Both the position numbers and the translations under genes were made by a program. 64,000 nucleotides of DNA from Petropleomorpha daqingensis (GTDB taxonomy: Bacteria; Actinomycetota; Actinomycetes; Mycobacteriales; Geodermatophilaceae): contig NZ_JACBZT010000001.1 of the NCBI RefSeq assembly GCF_013408985.1, positions 3,658,001 to 3,722,000 of the forward strand. The letters run 5' to 3'. This document shows positions 58,796-64,000 of the stretch, one piece after another. The notes under the pieces are model-generated. The model was not told the DNA's origin, searched no databases, and saw only the letters and a list, made by a program, of their open reading frames with translations. Each line of letters starts with the position of its first letter. The stretch's first letter is position 1.

Positions 58796-58954
58796 TCAGT
58801 ACCAGTGCTTGCGTCCGCCGACCGTCGCCCGGCCGGTCGTACCCACCAGCAGCAGGACCAGGCCGATGACCGCCACGATGATGCCGATCGTCGTCAGGAT
58901 CCCGATGTGCAGGAACAGGCCCAGCAGCAGCAGGATCAGTCCCAGGATGATCAC
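58796..58954 (-). CDS. DUF6131-like 52-residue membrane protein
   Basis: GTG-started frame preceded by GGAGGA with proper spacing. Two near-continuous hydrophobic helices (ILGLILLLLGLFLHIGIL, TIGIIVAVIGLVLLLVG), then a short tail ending VGGRKHWY, an ending typical of small actinobacterial DUF6131-like proteins. Function unknown. It is easy to miss because of its size. The gap 58955-59076 to the divergent IclR gene shows no clear operator. Confidence 0.75.
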   Translation of the reverse strand: MIILGLILLLLGLFLHIGILTTIGIIVAVIGLVLLLVGTTGRATVGGRKHWY

Positions 58955-59076
58955 GTTTCCTCCTCTGTGCGCATACGGGGTGCGCAGCGCTGATATCGCC
59001 GTTGATGCCCACTGGGGTTCACAGGTAGTCCGATCTCACCCGATCGGGCGGTCCGCCCCGTGCCACACTGCGGCGC

Positions 59077-59850
59077 GTGGCGCGGGGCAGCAGCGGGGAA
59101 TCGGTGCTCACCCGCGCGGTGCGGATCCTCGAGGTGTTCACGCCGGAGGAGCCGTCGCTGCCGGTGAGCGAGATCGCCCGGCGGGCCTCGTTGCACGTCG
59201 CGACCGCGTCCCGGCTGGTCGCCGAGCTGACCGGGCACGGCCTGCTCGCCCGGCAGCCGGACGGCCGGGTGCGGATCGGCGTGCGGCTCTGGGAGCTGGC
59301 CTTCCGCGCCTCGCCGGCGCTGAGCCTGCGCGAGGCGGCGATGCCCTACCTCGAGGACCTGCACGCGATCGTCGGCCACCACGTGCAGCTCGCGGTCCTC
59401 GACGGCGAGCAGGTGCTGTTCCTGGAGCGGCTGTCCTCACCCGGCGCCGTCGTCAACTACACGCGGATCGCCGGGCGGCTGCCGCTGCACGTCTCCTCGT
59501 CCGGCGTGGTGCTGCTGGCGCACGCCGACCGCGCGCTGCAGGAGCGGGTCCTGGCCCGGCCGCTGGTGCGCTACACCGACGCCACGATCACCTCGCCGGA
59601 CCGGTTGCGCGCGCTGCTGGCCGACGTCCGCCACCGGGGGTCGGTGCAGCTGGACGGGGCCGTGCACGAGGAGGCGACGGGGATCGCCGTCCCGGTCCGC
59701 GACGCCGGGGGCGACGTGGTCGCGGCGCTGTCGGCGATCGTGCCGAACGACGGCCAGGCGCACACCCGCATCCCGGTGCTGCTCGCCGCCGCCCGCGGCG
59801 TGCACCGAGCCCTGGGAGCCCCGCCGCCACCGTGGTCTCTCATTGGATGA
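59077..59850 (+). CDS. IclR-family transcriptional regulator
   Basis: A 257-residue regulator. Winged HTH at about 8-70 (ESVLTRAVRILEVFT, LPVSEIARRASLHVATASRLVAELTGHGLLAR, in part) and the IclR effector domain (LEDLHAIVGHHVQLAVLDGEQVLFLERLSS, in part; GSVQLDGAVHEEATGIAVPV). GTG start. It is 45 nt upstream of the reductase and P450 genes in the same direction and probably controls them in response to an aromatic acid. Confidence 0.92.
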   Translation: MARGSSGESVLTRAVRILEVFTPEEPSLPVSEIARRASLHVATASRLVAELTGHGLLARQPDGRVRIGVRLWELAFRASPALSLREAAMPYLEDLHAIVGHHVQLAVLDGEQVLFLERLSSPGAVVNYTRIAGRLPLHVSSSGVVLLAHADRALQERVLARPLVRYTDATITSPDRLRALLADVRHRGSVQLDGAVHEEATGIAVPVRDAGGDVVAALSAIVPNDGQAHTRIPVLLAAARGVHRALGAPPPPWSLIG

Positions 59851-59895
59851 GACTGCTCTGTCCCGGAGTGTGACCCGCACCGCACCCTCGTCGTC

Positions 59896-60861
59896 ATGAC
59901 TGCCGCCGCACCGCCGCGGACGACGACCGTCACCCTCGCCGTCACCGGCAAGGAGCTCGTCGCCGAGGGCGTCGCCACGCTGACCCTCGCCCGGCCCGAC
60001 GGCGGCCGGCTGCCGGACTGGACGCCGGGCTCGCACATCGACCTCGTGCTGCCCAACGGGCTGACCCGCCAGTACTCGCTGTGCGGCGACCGCTGGGACG
60101 CGCACTCCTACCGGGTCGGCGTGCTGCTGGAGACCGGGGGCCGGGGCGGCTCGTCGCACGTGCACGAGCAGCTGCAGCCCGGGCACCTGGTCGGCGTCGG
60201 CGGTCCGCGCAACAACTTCCCGATGGTGCCGGCCGAGCGCTACGTGTTCGTCGCCGGCGGCATCGGCATCACGCCGCTGCTGCCGATGGTCCAGCAGGCC
60301 GACCTGCTCGGCGCGGACTGGCAGCTGCTCTACCTCGGCCGCAGCCGACGGTCGATGGCGTTCCTCGACGAGCTGGCGCCCTACGGCGACCGGGTCGTCG
60401 TCCACGCCAAGGACGAGCTCGGCCCGCTGGACCTGGCCGGCTTCCTGGGCACGCCCGCCGAGGGCACCCGGGTCTACTGCTGCGGGCCCACGCGGCTGCT
60501 CACCGCGCTGGAGACCGCCTGCGCCGACCTGCCGCCGTACACGCTGCGCACCGAACGGTTCGTCGCCGAGGAGCAAGGCGCGCCCGCCCGGACCGCGCCG
60601 TTCGAGGTCGAGCTCGCCCGCACGGGCGCGACGGTGACCGTGACGCCGGACGTCTCGGTGCTGGAGGCCGTGGGCAGCGCCGGCGTCGAGGTCCTCTCCT
60701 CCTGCCGGCAGGGCATCTGCGGCACCTGCGAGACCGGCGTCCTCGCCGGCCGCCCCGACCACCGCGACTCGCTGCTCGACGACGCCGAGCGCGCCGCCGG
60801 CGACTGCATGTACATCTGCGTCTCCCGGGCGCTGACCGACCGCCTCGTCCTGGACCTGTAA
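59896..60861 (+). CDS. pbdB: Phthalate-dioxygenase-reductase-type ferredoxin reductase
   Basis: A 321-residue fused reductase. Flavin-binding domain (LTRQYSLCGDRWD, with a SHVHEQLQPG segment), NAD domain (VFVAGGIGITPLLPMVQQ, YCCGPTRLL) and C-terminal plant-type [2Fe-2S] domain (SSCRQGICGTCETGVLAG...CMYICVS). One protein passes electrons from NADH to the P450, so no separate ferredoxin is needed. It is 10 nt before the P450. The symbol follows the Rhodococcus CYP199A partner and is tentative. Confidence 0.9.
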   Translation: MTAAAPPRTTTVTLAVTGKELVAEGVATLTLARPDGGRLPDWTPGSHIDLVLPNGLTRQYSLCGDRWDAHSYRVGVLLETGGRGGSSHVHEQLQPGHLVGVGGPRNNFPMVPAERYVFVAGGIGITPLLPMVQQADLLGADWQLLYLGRSRRSMAFLDELAPYGDRVVVHAKDELGPLDLAGFLGTPAEGTRVYCCGPTRLLTALETACADLPPYTLRTERFVAEEQGAPARTAPFEVELARTGATVTVTPDVSVLEAVGSAGVEVLSSCRQGICGTCETGVLAGRPDHRDSLLDDAERAAGDCMYICVSRALTDRLVLDL

Positions 60862-60871
60862 GGAGCCCCCC

Positions 60872-62086
60872 GTGACCGTCACCCCCGAGGCGCCCGCGAT
60901 CGAGGCGCCGACCAGCGACGTCGACCCGTTCAGCCACGAGGTGCTCGAGGACCCGATGCCGATGCACGAGGAGCTCCGCGAGGCGGGGCCGGTCGTGTAC
61001 CTGCGTCGGTACGACATCTACGCGGTCGCCCGCTACCAGGAGGTGCACGCGGCGCTGACCGACTGGCAGGAGTTCCCTTCGGCGGACGGTGTCGGGCTGT
61101 CCAACTTCCGGTACGAGAAGCCGTGGCGGCCGCCGAGCCTGCTGCTGGAGGCCGACCCGCCGAGGCACGACGCCCCGCGCCGCGTGCTGTCGAAGATCCT
61201 GGGCCCGCGCGCGCTGCGGAAGCTGCGCGAGGACTGGTTCGCCGACGCCGAGGTGCTGGTCGACGAGGTGCTCTCGAACGGGCCGGAGTTCGACGCCGTC
61301 GAGTCGCTGTCCTCGGTGTTCCCGCTGCGGGTGTTCCCGGACGCCGTCGGGCTGCTGCCGGACGGCCGCGAGAACCTCCTGCCCTACGGCGACCACGCGT
61401 TCAACGCCTTCGGCCCGGCCAACGACCTGGTCGCCAAGGGCGAGCCGCGGGTGGCGGAGCTCGCGGGCTGGGTGGGCTCCCGCTGCGCCCGCGAGGCGCT
61501 GACCGACGACGGCTTCGGCGCGGCGATCTGGGCGGCCTCCGACCGCGGCGAGATCACCCCGCAGCAGGCGCCGCTGGTCGTGCGCTCGCTGCTGACCGCC
61601 GGTGTCGACACCACGGTGCACGGCATCTCCGCCGTCCTGTACGGCCTGGCCACGCACCCCGAGGAGTGGCAGCGGCTCCGGGCCAACCCGGCCCTGGCCC
61701 GCGTCGCGTTCGACGAGGCGGTGCGCTGGGAGTCGCCGGTGCAGACGTTCTTCCGGACGGCGAACCGCGACGTGCAGCTCGGCGGGACCACCGTGCCCGA
61801 CGGCAAGAAGGTCCTCATGTTCCTCGCGGCGGCCAACCGCGACCCGCGACGCTGGGAGGACCCCGACCGGTTCGACCTCACGCGCGACCCGTCGGGGCAC
61901 GTCGGGTTCGGCATGGGGATCCACCAGTGCGTGGGTCAGCACGTCGCGCGGCTGGAGGCCGAGGCGGTGCTGCACGCGCTGGCCCGGAGGGTGGAGTCCT
62001 TCGAGGTGGCCGGCGCGACGCGGCGGCACCACAACAACACCCTGCGCGCCTTCGACAGCCTGCCGCTGCGCATGCACCTCGCCTGA
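60872..62086 (+). CDS. pbdA: CYP199A-like P450, probable para-methoxybenzoate O-demethylase
   Basis: A 404-residue P450. Canonical I-helix AGVDTT (244-248 carry Asp246 and Thr247), heme motif FGMGIHQCVGQ (Cys353). Phrases GVGLSNFRYEKPWRPPSLLLEADPPRH, FFRTANRDVQLGG, KVLMFLAAANRDPRRWEDPDRFDLTR and HHNNTLRAFDSLPL (in part) closely recall CYP199A enzymes that demethylate 4-methoxybenzoates to 4-hydroxybenzoates. GTG start, AGGAGC ribosome site. Formaldehyde would be the by-product. Exact substrate not provable here. Confidence 0.9.
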   Translation: MTVTPEAPAIEAPTSDVDPFSHEVLEDPMPMHEELREAGPVVYLRRYDIYAVARYQEVHAALTDWQEFPSADGVGLSNFRYEKPWRPPSLLLEADPPRHDAPRRVLSKILGPRALRKLREDWFADAEVLVDEVLSNGPEFDAVESLSSVFPLRVFPDAVGLLPDGRENLLPYGDHAFNAFGPANDLVAKGEPRVAELAGWVGSRCAREALTDDGFGAAIWAASDRGEITPQQAPLVVRSLLTAGVDTTVHGISAVLYGLATHPEEWQRLRANPALARVAFDEAVRWESPVQTFFRTANRDVQLGGTTVPDGKKVLMFLAAANRDPRRWEDPDRFDLTRDPSGHVGFGMGIHQCVGQHVARLEAEAVLHALARRVESFEVAGATRRHHNNTLRAFDSLPLRMHLA

Positions 62087-62089
62087 TCC

Positions 62090-62128
62090 GGAGGCTGGGA
62101 GCGCAGGTTTCCTGCGCTCCCGGCCTCC
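62090..62128. terminator. Strong bidirectional 18-bp hairpin
   Basis: GGAGGCTGGGAGCGCAGG and its complement (one T-G wobble) flank the loop TTT. Four nt after the P450 stop and 2 nt before the stop of the convergent kinase gene. Confidence 0.85.
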
Positions 62129-62130
62129 GC

Positions 62131-63459
62131 TCAGCCGGTCGGGACCGTCGGGCGCGGCCGGGCCGCTGCGGCGCGCGGATCGCGGCCGGCGGCGATGACC
62201 GCCAGGGACCGCAGCGCGGCCACCGCACCCACCGGCTCGATCGCCGACGGCGACGCGCCGTGGTGGTGCCGGTAGATGCGCACCCGCAGCGCCGCCGGCC
62301 GGCTGCGGAAGTGCACCGGGGGCTCCAGGACGACGGCCTCGCCGTCGATGCCCGCGGGCACCGGCCCATCGGAGTCGACGGTGAACTCCGGCTCGGTGAA
62401 CTGCCGCCAGGGCAGCGGCCCCCCGGGCCCTTCCGAGGCGGAGCTGCGGGGGTCGAGCACGGTGACCCCGAGCAGGCCGTCGGTCAGCGACGGGCGGCTG
62501 CCGGCCCCCGCCGCTCCGCCGAGCCGGTACTGGCCGTTGGAGACCAGCACGACCGCGGCGCCCTTCTTGACCCGCCCACCCGGTGTGGTCCACCGCAGCG
62601 GCGGGCAGTCGCTGGACGGGCTGACCACCATCGGGACCGTGGCCAGCAGGGTGCGGATCTTCCGCTGCCGGTAGCCGGCCTGCTGCACGGCCTCGGCGTA
62701 GATGCCGAGCGACACGTTGTTCACGAACACCCGGCCGTTGACCTCGCCCAGGTCGACGACTCGTTCGCCGCCGTCGACGAAGGCGTCGAGCGCGCCGACG
62801 ACGTCCTCCCGGTCGACCCCGAGGTCGAGCGCGAAGTGGTTGCGGGTCCCCGACGGGATGCAGGCGTAGGGCAGGCCGTGCTCGGCGGCGACGGCCGCGA
62901 CGATCGCCTGCGAGCCGTCGCCGCCCGCCATCGCGAGCCCGTCGGCACCACCGGCGACCGCGTCGCGGACCAGCTCCTCGAGGTCGTCGCCGGGGTGCAG
63001 TTCGACCGTCGCGATGTCGCGGGCCTTCGCCTGCTCGACCAACCCGACGCGGGCCGCCTTCCCGTCGCCGGACCGCGGGTTGACGAACAGCACCGGCCGC
63101 TGCGGGGGCACGGCGTGGGGCAGCGCCACGTGGGTGTCGAAGGCGATGCGGGCACCGACGTGCCACACCAGCACCCCGAGGGCGAACAGCAGCAGCAGCC
63201 GCAGGAACCCGTCGTCGGCCAGCGCCCAGAACATGCCGGCCAGTGCGGCCAGGGCGAGGAGGATCGCGCCGGAGCGCGCCCAGCCCCGGCGGAGCACGGT
63301 CTCCCACGTCGCGCCGACGGCCAGCAGGCCGCCGCCGAGGAACACCAGGCCGCGGGGGAAGTCGTCGAACGCGGCGACGAGCGCGACGCCGAGCGTCCAC
63401 ACCGCTGCGGCGAGGGCGATCGCCGCGGCGGCACGGCGGCCCGTGGTCCTTCGGTGCAC
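62131..63459 (-). CDS. Diacylglycerol-kinase-like lipid kinase with membrane N-terminus
   Basis: A 442-residue protein. Four hydrophobic helices at about 10-105, then the DAGK catalytic domain: VLFVNPRSGDGKAARVGLVEQAK, MAGGDGSQAIVAAVAAEHGLPYACIPSGTRNHFALDLG (in part), VNNVSLGIYAEAV and PAGIDGEAVVLEPPVHF. The GGDGS and GTRNHFA motifs bind ATP and lipid. Substrate may be diacylglycerol, sphingoid base or an undecaprenol-type lipid. The membrane module distinguishes it from soluble DgkB. GTG start. Confidence 0.9.
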   Translation of the reverse strand: MHRRTTGRRAAAAIALAAAVWTLGVALVAAFDDFPRGLVFLGGGLLAVGATWETVLRRGWARSGAILLALAALAGMFWALADDGFLRLLLLFALGVLVWHVGARIAFDTHVALPHAVPPQRPVLFVNPRSGDGKAARVGLVEQAKARDIATVELHPGDDLEELVRDAVAGGADGLAMAGGDGSQAIVAAVAAEHGLPYACIPSGTRNHFALDLGVDREDVVGALDAFVDGGERVVDLGEVNGRVFVNNVSLGIYAEAVQQAGYRQRKIRTLLATVPMVVSPSSDCPPLRWTTPGGRVKKGAAVVLVSNGQYRLGGAAGAGSRPSLTDGLLGVTVLDPRSSASEGPGGPLPWRQFTEPEFTVDSDGPVPAGIDGEAVVLEPPVHFRSRPAALRVRIYRHHHGASPSAIEPVGAVAALRSLAVIAAGRDPRAAAARPRPTVPTG

Positions 63460-63548
63460 GGCTCACACCTCCTGGCCCCCGCGGGGAGGTGCCCGACGTT
63501 CCCGAGGACGGCGGCCCCCGTCAAGGGGCCGTCGTCACCGGTCGGGGC

Positions 63549-63755
63549 TCAGCAGGGAGTGGCCGGGCCGACCTCGGCGCACCCGTCGTCGACAGTGGTC
63601 AGCGGGCCGCCGGGGGAGGGCACCGACGAGTTCCGGGGCACGGCGACGAGGACGACGGCGACGGTGACCGCGGCCAGGACGGCGACGGCGAGCACGAGCA
63701 GGAGGCGGTGGGCGGCGGCCCAGGCGGCGGGGGAGGGGTGGACGGTGGTGGACAT
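63549..63755 (-). CDS. Small single-pass membrane protein
   Basis: A 68-residue protein. One membrane helix (LLLVLAVAVLAAVTVAVVLVAV) after a short cytosolic start, then an outside tail with two cysteines (DDGCAEVGPATPC) that could form a disulfide or bind heme or metal. The ATG at 63755 follows GAGGAG. No family recognised. The 89 bp to the kinase gene holds no clear signal. Confidence 0.65.
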   Translation of the reverse strand: MSTTVHPSPAAWAAAHRLLLVLAVAVLAAVTVAVVLVAVPRNSSVPSPGGPLTTVDDGCAEVGPATPC

Positions 63756-63914
63756 CGCTGGCTCCTCGGCGGGACGGCGGGCCCGAGCGGACCCGCCGTC
63801 CACGCTCGCCACTGCCCGACCGGCGCGACATTCGCCTTCGGGCGTATTTCTCGCGGCGCCGAACCGGCCTACCGTCGTCGTCCAGTCCGGTGGAACCTGC
63901 CTTCCGGAGGCGCC

Positions 63915-64000
63915 ATGGACAGCGGCCACCTGCGGGAGAAGGACGCCGACCTCATGCTGCGGGTGATCGAGGAGAGCCTGCGGGATCCGCAGGGGCCGGC
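63915..64000 (+). CDS. N-terminus of a gene truncated by the window edge (possibly regulator)
   Basis: ATG 63915 follows CCGGAGG at a good distance and opens a frame that runs off the end: MDSGHLREKDADLMLRVIEE and more. The helical acidic start resembles the opening of LuxR-type regulators with an N-terminal sensor domain, but 28 residues cannot prove it. Divergent from the small membrane protein gene; the 159-bp gap has an AT-richer TATTTCTCG stretch. Confidence 0.45.
   Translation, partial: MDSGHLREKDADLMLRVIEESLRDPQGP

Overview
This very GC-rich window looks like chromosomal DNA from a soil or rock actinobacterium, most likely Geodermatophilaceae (Blastococcus, Geodermatophilus or Modestobacter). 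The assignment rests on GC-saturated third codon positions, frequent GTG starts, 4-nt ATGA/GTGA gene overlaps, a DUF222 gene relic, actinobacterial Sdh1-type succinate dehydrogenase and many GC-rich hairpins without T-tracts. No rRNA, tRNA, insertion sequence, CRISPR array or origin was found. Genus and all functions are inferred from sequence reading alone.

The window is dominated by catabolism of aromatic compounds and organic acids, arranged as regulator-plus-enzyme modules. 1-2436 holds small accessory genes (antibiotic-biosynthesis-monooxygenase fold, TetR, RidA, a lipoprotein, a cupin). 2481-3495 holds a broken DUF222/HNH gene with its terminator. 3535-7767 is the tyrosine/homogentisate module (Lrp-type regulator, hpd, hmgA, fahA). 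7751-16024 is a mixed block: VOC protein, large LuxR-type ATPase regulator, LigB-type dioxygenase, NmrA-type oxidoreductase, histidine phosphatase, TetR with quinone oxidoreductase, and a class I amidotransferase. 16077-21270 is a quinate/shikimate module (QsuB-type dehydratase, shikimate dehydrogenase, TetR, MHS transporter) whose two promoter regions share one operator core. 21267-25721 carries a carboxylesterase, a DUF3237 protein, a feruloyl-CoA-synthase-like ligase and an MgtC protein.

The most unusual part is 25729-39610. A P450 gene diverges from a tightly overlapping run of genes: ABC ATPase, two-domain permease, PaaX-like regulator, second P450, class III CoA-transferase, and two proteins of the 2-hydroxyacyl-CoA dehydratase / benzoyl-CoA reductase family. 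A binding-protein lipoprotein, a secreted hydrolase and a second PaaX paralogue follow. The gene order CoA-transferase then two dehydratase-like subunits copies the anaerobic fldABC arrangement. Here, however, no activator gene is present, one subunit has no cysteine at all, and the other lacks cysteine at the expected cluster positions. Both P450s also lack the usual I-helix acid/alcohol pair, having Gly-Met-Val-Ala-Pro instead. I read this as an oxygen-adapted uptake and CoA-dependent catabolic system for an unknown substrate. It is the best candidate for an undescribed system here.

39622-43943 is a second CoA-linked operon (SDR, amidohydrolase, acyl-CoA ligase, MaoC) with a divergent MarR regulator. 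44012-55467 holds a patatin, an orphan gas-vesicle-type protein, sdhCAB, a PP2C phosphatase, an AfsR-like regulator, a beta-hydroxyacid dehydrogenase, an MFS transporter with a probable CTG start, and a membrane protein. 55595-58740 is a NarL-type two-component system between two genes that share a 21-bp upstream motif. 59077-62128 is an IclR regulator, a reductase and a CYP199A-like P450, a probable para-methoxybenzoate O-demethylase. The right end has a diacylglycerol-kinase-like lipid kinase, a small membrane protein and a gene that runs off the window.
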